Assembly: GCF_003402235.1 (NCBI RefSeq)
Contig: NZ_QEWO01000001.1
Span: 1,240,001-1,304,000, forward strand
DNA: 64,000 nt
Source of the DNA: Parahaliea mediterranea
GTDB lineage: Bacteria > Pseudomonadota > Gammaproteobacteria > Pseudomonadales > Halieaceae
Direction of reading: 5' to 3'
Shown: one piece after another, positions 1 through 10,307 of the stretch
Position numbering within the stretch: the first letter of the stretch is position 1
Layout of the letters: every line of letters begins with the position of its first letter
Program-made: the position numbers and the translations under genes
The notes under the pieces: model-generated
Databases searched by the model: none
What the model was told of the DNA's origin: nothing
Seen by the model: the letters and a program-made list of their open reading frames with translations, nothing else

Positions 1-1158
1 GTGATCCGCATTCCCGTGCAGGCCCAGGGCACGGTGACCCCCCTGCGCAGCACCCGCCTGGTGGCCGAGGTTGCCGGGCGTATTACCGAAGTTTCCGACG
101 CCTTTAACGTGGGCGGCTTCGTTGCCGCCGGCGACGTGCTGCTGCGCATTGACCCTCGCGACTACCAGACCGCCCTGCTGCGGGCCCAGTCCGCGGTGGC
201 CTCAGCCGAGAGCCTGCTGGCCCAGGAGAAGGGCCGCGCCCAGGTGGCCGAGCGGGAGTGGAAGAAACTGCCCGCCGGCAGCCAGCGCAGCGACGAGGCC
301 AAGGCCCTGTACCTGCGCCAGCCGCAGCTGGAGCAGGCCGAAGCCGAGCTGTTGGCGGCCCGCGCCGACCTCAGCACCGCCCGCGACAACCTGGAGCGCA
401 GCGTGATCCGCGCGCCCTACGACGCCCTTATCAACGCCAAGTCGGCGGAACTCGGCCAGTACGTCAGCCCCGGCTCAGCGCTGGCGGACATCATCTCCGT
501 GGATGTAGCCGAGGTGCGCCTGCCCATTCCCCAGGGCAAGCTGGAGTACCTGGAACTGCCGGGGCTGGGCGTGTATCCACAGGGCGCCGAGATTGACCTG
601 TATACCGACGTGGGCGGGGTGGTGAACCACTGGGCGGCACAGCTGCACCGCAGCGAAGGGGTGTTCGACGAGCGCTCCCGGGTGCTCTATACCGTCGCCC
701 GCATAGAAGACCCCTACGCCCTGCAGGACCCCCAGCGCGAGCCCCTGCGGGTGGGCACTTTCGTCAACGCCAACATCCGCGGCCGCGCCCTGCCAGACCT
801 GGTGGCCCTGCCGCGCTATGTGATGCGGGCCGGCAACCACCTGTGGGTGGTGGATGGCGACAACCGCCTGCGCGACCGCGAGGTGAGCATCCTGCGCACC
901 GGCGGCGACCTGGTGTATGTGTCCGCCGGGCTGGAAGACGGCGAGCGTGTCTCCCTCACCAGCCTGGACACCTCCCTGGCGGGCTCCGAGGTGGAGGTGG
1001 TCTCCAGCCGCAGTTCGGCGCAACTGCGGCAGCAGTACCAGACCGACGCACTGCCCAAGGCGACGACGGTGGAAGCCGCCCAGCGCGATACGCCCGCCGC
1101 CGCCCGGGATAGTGCCGCCGGCAGAGATAGCGCCGCGGCGCCCGACGCGGAGGCCTGA
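1..1158 (+). CDS. RND efflux periplasmic adaptor subunit (HlyD/MFP), 5'-partial
   Basis: This is a membrane-fusion adaptor that would link the inner-membrane RND pump encoded next to it with an outer-membrane channel. The reading frame is open from the first base; the visible 385 residues begin inside the N-terminal barrel-sandwich region, so the signal peptide and true start lie upstream of the window. A lipoyl/biotinyl-like half motif (GGFVAAGDVLLRIDPRDY) is followed by an Ala/Glu-rich coiled-coil hairpin at about residues 55-130, the second lipoyl half (IRAPYDALI), a beta-barrel domain and a low-complexity Ala/Asp/Arg tail. Its TGA overlaps the ATG of the pump gene by one base, indicating translational coupling. 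The substrate cannot be told from sequence. No outer-membrane factor gene follows. Confidence 0.9.
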   Translation: MIRIPVQAQGTVTPLRSTRLVAEVAGRITEVSDAFNVGGFVAAGDVLLRIDPRDYQTALLRAQSAVASAESLLAQEKGRAQVAEREWKKLPAGSQRSDEAKALYLRQPQLEQAEAELLAARADLSTARDNLERSVIRAPYDALINAKSAELGQYVSPGSALADIISVDVAEVRLPIPQGKLEYLELPGLGVYPQGAEIDLYTDVGGVVNHWAAQLHRSEGVFDERSRVLYTVARIEDPYALQDPQREPLRVGTFVNANIRGRALPDLVALPRYVMRAGNHLWVVDGDNRLRDREVSILRTGGDLVYVSAGLEDGERVSLTSLDTSLAGSEVEVVSSRSSAQLRQQYQTDALPKATTVEAAQRDTPAAARDSAAGRDSAAAPDAEA

Positions 1159-4100
1159 TGCAGGACCCAAACGCCGTGCCCACGGGCATCATCGCCTGGT
1201 TCGCGCGCAACCCGGTGGCCGCCAACCTGCTGATGATCATCATCATGGTGGTGGGCCTTGGCAGCGCATTCACCATCCAGCGCGCCATGTTCCCCGCCTT
1301 CGACCTGGAGGTGATTTTCATCAACATGTCCTACCCCGGCGCACCGCCGGAGGAAGTGGAACAGGGCATCGTGCTGAAGATCGAGGAAGCCATCAACGAT
1401 GTGGACGGCATCAAGCGGGTGGAGTCCGATGCGCTGGAATCCCACGCCCGGGTGATGATCGAGCCGCTGGAAGGCACCGACCTCAACAAGCTCATGGACG
1501 ACGTCAAGAACCGCATCGACGCCATCCTGTTCTTCCCCGAGGAAGCGGAAAAACCCATTATCAGCCAGCCGGAGTTGCAGTTTCCGGCCATCACCCTGCA
1601 GCTTTCCGGGGAGTTGGGCGAACGCAGCATGAAGACCCTGGCAGAGGAAGTGCGCCGGGAACTGCTGACCTACCCCGAGGTATCCTCGGTGACGGTGGTG
1701 GGGGCCCGCGAGTATGAGATCTCCATTGAAATTTCCGAGCAGCTGCTGCGGGAATATCACCTGAGCCTGGGCGAGGTGGCGGACATCATCTCCGCCTCGT
1801 CGCTGGATCTGCCCGCCGGCTCGGTGCGCACCGAGCACGGCGATATCGCCCTGCGCACCCTGGGCCAGGCCTACGTGCAGCAGGACTTCGAGAACATCGT
1901 GCTGCGCACCAACGCCGATGGCACCCGCCTGCTGCTGGGCGACATCGCCACCGTGAAGGACGACTTCGAGGAAGCCGAGGGCTTTGCCCTGTTCAACAAC
2001 CGCTACTCCCTCGGCATCCAGGTGTACGCCATGGGCGAGCAGGACATCATCGACACCGCCCGGGTCACCAAGGCCTATCTGGAAGAGAAAAACCGCACCC
2101 TGGCCGACAACGTGGTGCTGGAGCCCTGGTCCGACATCACCTTCTACCTGGAAGGCCGCCTGGGCATGATGTTCAGCAACCTCGCCATGGGCGCCCTGCT
2201 GGTGTTCCTGGTGCTGGCCCTGTTCCTGGAAATCAAGCTGGCCTTCTGGGTGATGCTGGGTATTCCGGTGTGCTTCCTGGGGGCCATGGCGATGATCAAC
2301 ACCCCCTACATTCACGCCAGCCTGAACATGATCAGCATCTTCGGTTTTATTCTGGTGCTGGGGATTGTGGTGGACGACGCCATTATCATGGGCGAGAGCG
2401 CCTACTCCGAAACCGAGCGCCACGGCCACAGCGTGGACAACGTGATTCGCGGGGTGTACCGGGTGTCCACTCCCGCCACCTTTGGCGTGCTCACCACCAT
2501 CGTGGCCTTTGCCCCCACCCTGTTCATGGAGGGCATGTTCGCCGCCATGCCCGCCGCCTGCGGCTGGGTGGTGATTCTGTGCCTGGCCTTCTCGCTGGTG
2601 GAGTCCAAGTGGATTCTGCCCTCCCACCTGGCCCACAGCAAACCCACCCGCAACCGCCTGCTGCTGTACATCGACCACCGTCAGGAAGCCATCAACGGCT
2701 GGCTCAAAACCTTTATCGACCAGCGCTACACGCCCTTTGTGGCGCGCTGTGTGCGCAACCGCTACCTGACCCTGGCCACCTTTATCGCCGGCCTGATCCT
2801 GTGCGCCGGCCTGCTGGTGGGGGGCGTGGTGCGCACCGTGCTGGCGCCGGACGTGCCCGGCGAATTCCTGCACGCCGATGTCACCATGTCCGAGGGAACT
2901 CCCGAAGAGCGCACCCTGGAGGCCATCCAGAAAGTGGCCCGCGCCCTGCAGGACGTAGATGCCGAGCACCAGCGCAGCCACGGCGGCGAAAAGCTGGTGA
3001 AACACATCTTCGCCTACGGCGCCAGCCGGGTGTCCGGCGGCATCGACGTGGAGTTGACCAAGGAAGACAAACGCTCGATCAGCACACGGGAAATCGAGCG
3101 CCGCTGGCGGGACAAGATCGGCTTCATCCACGGCACCGAGGTACTGGCCATCTCCAGCGCCGACGGCCCGGAGTTTGGCCCCACCATCGCCTTCGACCTG
3201 ATGCACAACGACTTCGACACCCTGCGCGCCGCCTCCCAGGAACTGGAGGAAGCCCTGCGCCACTACGAGGGCCTGTACGACATCCGCAACGGCGCCAGCG
3301 ATACGCGGGACGAATTCCATATCGACATCCTGCCCGAGGGCGAAGCCCTTGGCCTGACCCGCTTCGACCTGGCCAGCCAGGTGCGCCACGCCTTTTACGG
3401 CGCCGAGGCCCAGCGCATCCAGCGCGGCATTGACGAAATCCGCGTGATGGTGCGCTACCCGCGGGCCGACCGGGAAACGGTGAGCAGCCTGCACGACATG
3501 TTCATCCGCACCCCGGACGGCAGCGAGGTGCCCTTTGGCACCGTAGCCCGCCTGCGGGTGGAACAGGGCCTGCTGAAGGCCACCCACATCAACTACCAGC
3601 GGGCCGCCGAGGTCACCGCCGAGGCCAACAAAGATCTGGTTGAACCCGGCCGCGTGATGGCCGATATCGAGGCCCGGGTCATACCCGAGCTGATAGAGAA
3701 GTACCCCGGCCTGCGCTGGGCCATCTCCGGCATGGCCGAAGAAGAAATGAAAATGGCCCGCAGCATGATGATCGGCTTCAGCCTCGCGCTGTTTGGCATC
3801 TACGCCCTGCTGGCGGTGCCCACCAAATCCTACCTGCAACCGCTGATCATCATGGGGGTGATTCCCTTTGGCGTGATCGGCGCCGTGGTGGGCCACTGGA
3901 TCACCGGCTACCCCCTGTCGATGATGTCGCTGATGGGGGTTATCGCCCTGTCCGGCGTGGTGGTGAACGACAGCCTGATTCTGGTGGATTACATCAACAA
4001 GGCGGTACGCGACGGCGTTGCCCCTTTGCAGGCAGTCATGGACGCCGGCACCACCCGCTTCCGGGCCATCTTGCTGACCTCCCTCACCACCTTCTTCGGC

Positions 4101-4301
4101 CTGGCGCCCATGCTGCTGGAGCGCAGCGCCCAGGCCCAGGAAATTGTGCCGATGGCAGTGTCGCTGGCCTTTGGCATTGTGTTCGCCACAGTGATCACCC
4201 TACTGCTGGTGCCCAGTTTGTACATGATCCTCGACGACCTGGCGCGCTGGAACGAGCGCCGCCAGCACTCTGGCGCGGCGAGCCCCAGCGCGGGGGCCTA
4301 A
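1158..4301 (+). CDS. RND efflux permease, AcrB/HAE-like
   Basis: Inner-membrane proton-driven RND pump of 1047 residues, the usual length for the AcrB superfamily. An N-terminal TM helix (residues about 15-35) is followed by a large periplasmic porter domain, a TM2-6 block, a second porter domain and TM8-12. TM4 keeps the paired proton-relay aspartates (IVVDDAII, about residue 410). In TM10 the position of the AcrB lysine is Asn (VVVNDSLILVDY), a pattern I associate with uncharacterised AcrB/AcrD/AcrF-like proteins rather than the best-studied HAE1 drug pumps; that association is from memory. It is coupled to the adaptor gene by a 1-bp overlap and followed 6 bp later by an AraC-family regulator. 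Drug or solvent efflux is possible; the substrate is unknown. Confidence 0.92.
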   Translation: MQDPNAVPTGIIAWFARNPVAANLLMIIIMVVGLGSAFTIQRAMFPAFDLEVIFINMSYPGAPPEEVEQGIVLKIEEAINDVDGIKRVESDALESHARVMIEPLEGTDLNKLMDDVKNRIDAILFFPEEAEKPIISQPELQFPAITLQLSGELGERSMKTLAEEVRRELLTYPEVSSVTVVGAREYEISIEISEQLLREYHLSLGEVADIISASSLDLPAGSVRTEHGDIALRTLGQAYVQQDFENIVLRTNADGTRLLLGDIATVKDDFEEAEGFALFNNRYSLGIQVYAMGEQDIIDTARVTKAYLEEKNRTLADNVVLEPWSDITFYLEGRLGMMFSNLAMGALLVFLVLALFLEIKLAFWVMLGIPVCFLGAMAMINTPYIHASLNMISIFGFILVLGIVVDDAIIMGESAYSETERHGHSVDNVIRGVYRVSTPATFGVLTTIVAFAPTLFMEGMFAAMPAACGWVVILCLAFSLVESKWILPSHLAHSKPTRNRLLLYIDHRQEAINGWLKTFIDQRYTPFVARCVRNRYLTLATFIAGLILCAGLLVGGVVRTVLAPDVPGEFLHADVTMSEGTPEERTLEAIQKVARALQDVDAEHQRSHGGEKLVKHIFAYGASRVSGGIDVELTKEDKRSISTREIERRWRDKIGFIHGTEVLAISSADGPEFGPTIAFDLMHNDFDTLRAASQELEEALRHYEGLYDIRNGASDTRDEFHIDILPEGEALGLTRFDLASQVRHAFYGAEAQRIQRGIDEIRVMVRYPRADRETVSSLHDMFIRTPDGSEVPFGTVARLRVEQGLLKATHINYQRAAEVTAEANKDLVEPGRVMADIEARVIPELIEKYPGLRWAISGMAEEEMKMARSMMIGFSLALFGIYALLAVPTKSYLQPLIIMGVIPFGVIGAVVGHWITGYPLSMMSLMGVIALSGVVVNDSLILVDYINKAVRDGVAPLQAVMDAGTTRFRAILLTSLTTFFGLAPMLLERSAQAQEIVPMAVSLAFGIVFATVITLLLVPSLYMILDDLARWNERRQHSGAASPSAGA

Positions 4302-4307
4302 CAGCCC

Positions 4308-5372
4308 GTGGGACTGGCCAGCCTGATCGCCGCCAGCGGCGCCCTGCTGGGCGCCCTGATCACCCTGGCGCTGGCCCTGCCGCCCAACCGGCACACCGCC
4401 GCCAATCAGCAACTGGCGGCGCTGATGGGGCTGGTAACGGTGTACCAGCTATCCACCATGGCGCGCCACGCCCCGGACATCCAATGGCTGGGCCCCCTGC
4501 TGCCCCTGAGCCTGAGTATTTTTTTGCTCGGCCCCGGCCTGTACCTGTATACCCGGGCCCGCATTGACCACGACAGCCAGTGGCGGCGCGCGCAGTTGTG
4601 GCACACCCTGCCCTTTGCCCTTTTGTTGCTGGACGCCGTGGCCGGCACGACCCTGGCCACCCGCTATCCGCACACCATCGGGGTGCTCTGCTACCTCCAT
4701 CTGCTGGCCTATCTGGGCATCAGCCTGCGCCTGCTGGGCCGGGCCCGCCGCCAGGCCGAGCTGCCGCCAGCGGCCCTGCGCTGGCTGGCCAGCCTGCTGT
4801 GGGGCTGCACCGCCCTGGCCCTGCCGGGGCTGCTGTTTGCCATGGGCCGCTGGCTGCCCGGCACCATTGGCTGGCCGCAGCAGCTGTGGTCCATCACCCT
4901 TACGGTGGGCATGAGCTACCTGATCGCCTTCTTCGCGGTGCTTGACCCTTCTGTCTTTCACGCCAGCCGCAGTGCCCGGGCCGACCGCAAGGCCACCAAG
5001 GCCCGCTACGAAACCAGCAGCCTGGGCGACGAGCAGGCACAACAATTGTGGCAACAGCTGCAGGCGCTGATGCAGGACAGCCAGCCCTACCTGCAACCCC
5101 AGCTCAAGGTGGGGGAACTGGCCCGCCAGCTGGCGGTGCCCCCCAGCCACCTCAGCCAGACCATCAACCAGGTGGGGGGCTGCAGTTTCGCCAGCTTCCT
5201 GAACGGCTACCGGATAGAGACCGCCAAAACCCTGCTGCGCAGCAGCCAGCCCGGCGAGCGCACCATGCTCGATATCGCACTCAGCAGTGGGTTCAATTCC
5301 GAATCGGTGTTCTACAAACAGTTTCGCGCCCTGGTGGGCCAGACGCCGCGGCAGTACCAGCAGCAGGGCTAA
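4308..5372 (+). CDS. AraC-family regulator with multi-helix membrane N-terminus
   Basis: Starts with GTG six bases after the pump stop codon, so it is probably cotranscribed. Residues 1-220 are very hydrophobic and contain about seven Leu/Ala-rich segments separated by short Arg-rich loops, which predicts an integral membrane sensor. After a basic linker (SARADRKATKARYE) comes a C-terminal AraC-type double helix-turn-helix at about residues 250-354, with the family's typical second-helix region (MLDIALSSGFNSESVFYKQF) and ending GQTPRQYQQQG. This layout is seen in a subset of AraC regulators that sense membrane-associated or extracellular ligands. By position it is the likely regulator of the adaptor/pump pair, but no operator could be identified because the pump promoter lies outside the window. 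Confidence 0.85.
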   Translation: MGLASLIAASGALLGALITLALALPPNRHTAANQQLAALMGLVTVYQLSTMARHAPDIQWLGPLLPLSLSIFLLGPGLYLYTRARIDHDSQWRRAQLWHTLPFALLLLDAVAGTTLATRYPHTIGVLCYLHLLAYLGISLRLLGRARRQAELPPAALRWLASLLWGCTALALPGLLFAMGRWLPGTIGWPQQLWSITLTVGMSYLIAFFAVLDPSVFHASRSARADRKATKARYETSSLGDEQAQQLWQQLQALMQDSQPYLQPQLKVGELARQLAVPPSHLSQTINQVGGCSFASFLNGYRIETAKTLLRSSQPGERTMLDIALSSGFNSESVFYKQFRALVGQTPRQYQQQG

Positions 5373-5523
5373 GGCCCGCTTCTTTCACGTTTTTCTTCTC
5401 TTTTTTTGCAAAACCGGAGGCCACAGAGCCCGATTCGGGGGATGTTGGCCGGGTGCGGTACTGTTTGCGCCCGCTTGCGACCGGATGCCGCACCTCATAA
5501 CAGTCAATAAAGAGGACAACACA

Positions 5524-6555
5524 ATGCCAGTACTTCCCCTCAACCCCCTGCGGCGCGGGATTGCCACCGCGGCCCTCGGCCTGGGCCTGGGCCTTGCCCT
5601 ACCGGCCTGGTCCCTCAATATCATGGTGACCAACGACGACTCCTGTAACGCCGAGGGCATCAATGTGCTGATGGACGCCCTGGAAGCCGCTGGCCACTCC
5701 GTGACCATGTACGCCCCCGCCGGCGAACAGAGCGGCCGGGGTGGCGCCATTTCCACCGCTATTGGCAGCAGCTACGACATCAGCAACGTCGGCTTCCACG
5801 GCCCTACCGGGGCAGAGAATCGCTACTGCGTGCGGGTGCCTTCCGCCAACCCGGCCGAGGGCGCCGAAGACGAAACCATCACCATCTCCGCCACTCCCAA
5901 GGACAGCATGCTGGTGGGCCTGCAGCGCCTGAAGGGTACCGATATCGACCTTGTGGTGAGCGGCATCAACGACGGCCAGAATATTGGCAGTACCGCCACT
6001 TCCTCGGGCACCGTGGGTGCGGCGGTGGGCGCGGTACTGTCGGGCATTCCGGCCATTGCCGTGAGCCACAACCGCTTTAGCGGTGAAGCGGGTATGAGCG
6101 TCGCCGAGCTGGCCGACCTGGTGGTTGAGGTGGTGGCTGCACTGGAAGAACAGCGCGAAGCCGGTGAAGCCCTGCTGCCGCCGCTGACGGCCCTTAACAT
6201 CAACAACCCGCCCGGGCCGGTGCGCGGTATCGCCCACACCACCCTTGGCACCCGGACCGACATCCTCTACGGCCCCACCGCCAATGACGCCGGCGGTGTG
6301 GATATTGCCTTCAATGGCCTGGTGAGCCTGGCCAGCCTGCTGGGCGACGAGGCGCTGGCCAACGAACTGGCCAACAACCCCGACGCCACCATCGAGGACT
6401 TTGCCGCCGCCGGCCTGGATGTGAACGACGAAACCAGCATGTCTGCCGCTGGCTACGTCACCATCACCACCATGGATGGCGACTTCACCGCCGGCCTGCG
6501 CAAGCGCGAGCTGCTGCAGCTGAAACTGCGCGACCTCAGCGCCGGAGGTGAATAA
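5524..6555 (+). CDS. Exported SurE-like 5'/3'-nucleotidase
   Basis: SurE-family phosphatase of 343 residues. I chose the ATG at 5524 because it is preceded by an AAAGAGGAC ribosome-binding stretch and opens a clear signal peptide (arginine pair, then an Ala/Gly/Leu-rich core ending AWS). The mature protein starts with the SurE metal-site signature (MVTNDDSCNAEG; canonical NDDG-x-APG) and retains the Asn-bearing loop SGINDGQNIG. SurE enzymes dephosphorylate nucleoside monophosphates and are usually cytoplasmic and about 250 residues; this one is exported and longer, with an acidic Ala-rich insertion near residues 265-310. It is probably a periplasmic nucleotide-scavenging phosphatase. It overlaps the next gene by one base. 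Confidence 0.85.
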   Translation: MPVLPLNPLRRGIATAALGLGLGLALPAWSLNIMVTNDDSCNAEGINVLMDALEAAGHSVTMYAPAGEQSGRGGAISTAIGSSYDISNVGFHGPTGAENRYCVRVPSANPAEGAEDETITISATPKDSMLVGLQRLKGTDIDLVVSGINDGQNIGSTATSSGTVGAAVGAVLSGIPAIAVSHNRFSGEAGMSVAELADLVVEVVAALEEQREAGEALLPPLTALNINNPPGPVRGIAHTTLGTRTDILYGPTANDAGGVDIAFNGLVSLASLLGDEALANELANNPDATIEDFAAAGLDVNDETSMSAAGYVTITTMDGDFTAGLRKRELLQLKLRDLSAGGE

Positions 6556-7271
6556 TGCGGTATTTGATCACTGCCCTGGCGGCCTGCGCGCTGCTGGGGG
6601 CCTGCAGCGACTCAAGTGACAGCCGCCCGGACACCCCGCCGCCACCGGAGCCACCACCGCCGCCGGAGGTTACCGATCTGGACAGCACCGGCATCTACCG
6701 CGGGCAGATCGTGACTGATGATGGCAACCTGGCGCTGCTGACGGTGAACCTGGCCAGGGATGGCGTCACCGCCGTTGCCATCGACAGCGACGACGACGAA
6801 GTGGCCGATATCGTACTGTGGGGTGACACCAGCGAATCCGCCGGCGAGCTGCACTTCAGCGGGCGCGATGGCCGCGATGGCAGCAGCGTGGAACTCACCT
6901 TTGCCATCGACGACGAGGTGCTTGGCGCCACCGTCCGCGTCAATGGCCTGTCCGGTGAGGCCAGTGCGCCGCTGGCGGCAGACAGCGCTGCCGGCTCCGC
7001 GCCCGAGGGCGATTATGCCCGGGAAGACGGCGTTGGCGGCCTGACACAACTGAGCATCGGCGCCGATGGCAGTGTGACCCTCAGCAGCCCCTGCAGCGGC
7101 AGTGGCGAACTGAGCGCGGCAGACAGCGCGGTGAACCTCTACCGCCTGAGCCTGGCCAGCGACTGCCTGAACTGGGAGGCGCTGGTATCCGTGGGCAGCA
7201 TCGAAGGCGATGGTGCGGTGCTCACCATCAGCGGTGCCGACAACCTCGACACCCGGCTATACCAGCCCTGA
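6555..7271 (+). CDS. Hypothetical lipoprotein coupled to the SurE-like gene
   Basis: Predicted lipoprotein of 238 residues. A short signal peptide ends in a good lipobox (LLGAC, Cys at about residue 17) and is followed by a Pro/Glu-rich tether (DTPPPPEPPPPPEV). The rest is acidic, rich in Asp, Gly and Ser, and looks beta-rich, with repeated phrases such as IDSDDDEVAD. I recognise no family. Its ATG shares one base with the stop of the SurE-like gene and a strong terminator lies directly downstream, so the two form a closed two-gene operon. It may work with, or be matured alongside, the exported nucleotidase; that is inference from position only. Confidence 0.75.
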   Translation: MRYLITALAACALLGACSDSSDSRPDTPPPPEPPPPPEVTDLDSTGIYRGQIVTDDGNLALLTVNLARDGVTAVAIDSDDDEVADIVLWGDTSESAGELHFSGRDGRDGSSVELTFAIDDEVLGATVRVNGLSGEASAPLAADSAAGSAPEGDYAREDGVGGLTQLSIGADGSVTLSSPCSGSGELSAADSAVNLYRLSLASDCLNWEALVSVGSIEGDGAVLTISGADNLDTRLYQP

Positions 7272-7283
7272 GGGGTGCATCCT

Positions 7284-7315
7284 GCCGCTGGCCGTTACCG
7301 GCCAGCGGCTTTTTT
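7284..7315 (+). terminator. Intrinsic terminator after the SurE/lipoprotein operon
   Basis: Perfect 11-bp stem (7284-7294 with 7299-7309), TTAC loop, followed by a run of six T (7310-7315). It sits 13 bp after the lipoprotein stop codon. Confidence 0.9.
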
Positions 7316-7331
7316 ACGTGCCATCTCCCGG

Positions 7332-7385
7332 AAAAAGCCCTGGCTAACGTCCCGGCCAACTCCCTGTAAAAAGCCCTGGCTAACG
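7332..7385. repeat. 18-bp direct repeat at 36-bp spacing
   Basis: The sequence AAAAAGCCCTGGCTAACG occurs at 7332-7349 and again at 7368-7385 in the 3' intergenic space between the lipoprotein operon terminator and the end of the convergent sppA gene. It looks like a small local duplication with no gene content. Confidence 0.7.
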
Positions 7386-7416
7386 CCCAGCCCCTATCCC
7401 CAGCAAGCACCCAACC

Positions 7417-9291
7417 CTACAGCGGCGCGGCGCAGGCCAGGCAGCGCATGTACAGGTGGCCGGGGTCGCGCAGCGACGCCATCAGCTCCGCCGCCTCGTT
7501 CAGGGGCGCCAGCAGCAGGTCAAGGGCGGCGCTGGTCTGGCCCATCCGGCTGGCCGGCGCAAAGCCGGCGGCACTGCGCAGGTTTAGGCCGGCACTGCGC
7601 TCGGCCAGTTGCTGCAGCAGCTGCTCCCGTGGTGACAATGGCTTGCTCACGTACTCAACCCGCGGCGCATCCAGCCCCGCCAGCTCGGCGGCCGCCGCAA
7701 TGGCCTCGCGCAGGGAGCCCAGCTCATCCACCAGGCCGTTGGCCTTGGCGTCGGCGGCGCTCCACACCCGGCCCTGGGCTACCGCGTCCACTTCCTCCAC
7801 GCTCATGTCGCGGCCTTCCGCCACCAGCTGCAGGAAGTTGCGGTAAGTAAATTCCACCGAGCTGGTCAGGGCGCTGGCCACCTGCTCGTTCAGTGGCCGG
7901 TCCACGCGCAGGGAGCCGGCCAGCGCCGTGGTGCCCACGCCGTCGGTGTTCACCCCAAGGCGCCCCATCAGCTCCTCGAAGGTGGGAATGGCGGCAAACA
8001 CCCCGATGCTGCCGGTGATGGTGGCCGGGGTGGCAAAGATACGGTCGGCACTGGCGGCAATGTAGTAACCGCCGGAGGCCGCCATGGCCCCCATCGACAC
8101 CACCACCGGCAGGCCGTCGGCCTGGGTGGCCAGCACCGCCTGGCGGATCACCTCGGAAGCGAACACGCTGCCGCCACCGCTGTTGATGCGCAGCACAATG
8201 GCCTTCACCCGGTCTGCCGCGGCGGTGTCGCGAATCAGCTGCGACAGACTTTCGCCGCCGATGGTGCCGGGGGGCTGGTCGCCGGGCAGAATGTTGCCCT
8301 CGGCGGTGATGACCGCCACGTGATCGGTATCGGGCTGGGGCAGGTCCGGCCCACGCTTGCGGCCCACATAGTGCTCAAAGGGCACCGCCTGGAAGCGCTC
8401 TTCGTCGTCGCGCGCGCCCACAATGCCGGCCAGGTAATCGTTGGACTGGTGATGTGGCATCAGCTCATCCACCAGCCCCGCCGCCAGTGCAGCCTTGGCG
8501 GTATCGCCGCCCTGGGCCTTGAGGGCGCTGGCATAGCCATTGACGTAGGCGTTCACCGCGCCGGCCTCCAGGCTGCGGCGCTGCTCCACTTCCCGGGTAT
8601 AGCGCTGCCACAAATCCCCCAGCCAGCGCGCGGTAATTTCGCGCTCGCCGGGGGACATGTCATTGCGCACGAAGGGTTCGGCGATCGACTTGTGCTCGCC
8701 GGCCTTGAACACATGCACGTTGACCGACAGCTTCTCCAGCGCGTCGCGGAAATAGTTCTGGTAGCTGCCAAAGCCCTCCATGGCCACCGCGCCAAAGGGG
8801 TGCAGGATCAGGGTATCGGCCTGGCTGGCCAGCAGGTACTGGTCCTGGGTGAAGTAGTCGCCGCGGGCGATCACCGGCTTGCCGCTGCTGCGAAAGGCAT
8901 CCACCGCCTCGCGGATTTCCAGGGTCTTGCTCATGCCCACCGACAGCAGGCCGTCCAGCTCCAGCACCAGGGCGGTAATGCCCGGGTCATCCGCGGCAAA
9001 GCGAATGGCATCGAGAATATCGCGCAGCGCCACCTCGTCGCTGGCGGGGCTCGGGTCGCCCACCAGTGCCAGCATCGGGTCCACCGGGGTGCGCTGGTCC
9101 ACCACAACGCCCACCGGGTTCAGCAGCAGGGCGGCCTTGGCCGGCAGCGGTGTGGGCCCGCTGCCGCTGAACAGCAGGTAGAGCAGCACCAGCACGGCGA
9201 TGAACAGGAGGTTGGACAGGGCCACGCGCACCCGGGTAATGAAGTTCCACAAGCCGCCGAACAGGCGGCGCAGGGCCGAGGGTTTGCTCAT
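7417..9291 (-). CDS. sppA: Signal peptide peptidase SppA, 67K type
   Basis: Membrane-anchored serine protease that degrades cleaved signal peptides in the inner membrane. At 624 residues it matches the long tandem form (E. coli SppA is 618). A single N-terminal TM segment lies at about residues 24-42, followed by two ClpP-like S49 domains. The catalytic dyad is recognisable: Lys201 in HKSIAEPF (E. coli Lys209 context) in the first domain and Ser406 in GAMAASGGYY (E. coli Ser409 context) in the second. It is the last gene of a minus-strand series with DUF2069, wrbA and arsC; about 30 bases separate it from DUF2069. Its C-terminus ends with a short Cys-containing tail. Confidence 0.95.
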   Translation of the reverse strand: MSKPSALRRLFGGLWNFITRVRVALSNLLFIAVLVLLYLLFSGSGPTPLPAKAALLLNPVGVVVDQRTPVDPMLALVGDPSPASDEVALRDILDAIRFAADDPGITALVLELDGLLSVGMSKTLEIREAVDAFRSSGKPVIARGDYFTQDQYLLASQADTLILHPFGAVAMEGFGSYQNYFRDALEKLSVNVHVFKAGEHKSIAEPFVRNDMSPGEREITARWLGDLWQRYTREVEQRRSLEAGAVNAYVNGYASALKAQGGDTAKAALAAGLVDELMPHHQSNDYLAGIVGARDDEERFQAVPFEHYVGRKRGPDLPQPDTDHVAVITAEGNILPGDQPPGTIGGESLSQLIRDTAAADRVKAIVLRINSGGGSVFASEVIRQAVLATQADGLPVVVSMGAMAASGGYYIAASADRIFATPATITGSIGVFAAIPTFEELMGRLGVNTDGVGTTALAGSLRVDRPLNEQVASALTSSVEFTYRNFLQLVAEGRDMSVEEVDAVAQGRVWSAADAKANGLVDELGSLREAIAAAAELAGLDAPRVEYVSKPLSPREQLLQQLAERSAGLNLRSAAGFAPASRMGQTSAALDLLLAPLNEAAELMASLRDPGHLYMRCLACAAPL

Positions 9292-9324
9292 TCTCTGTCT
9301 CCGATCAATGACGGTAAACGGCCA

Positions 9325-10307
<983 letters not shown>

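Noticed and set aside
816-3896. Very long antisense open frame (over 1000 codons) across the RND pump gene
   Set aside because: It is His/Gln/Gly-rich, has no recognisable domain, and mirrors the codon-position GC bias of the real pump gene on the other strand.
7332-7385. The 18-bp direct repeat considered as an attachment or insertion-sequence target duplication
   Set aside because: There is nothing between the copies except 18 bases, no mobile gene nearby and no tRNA.
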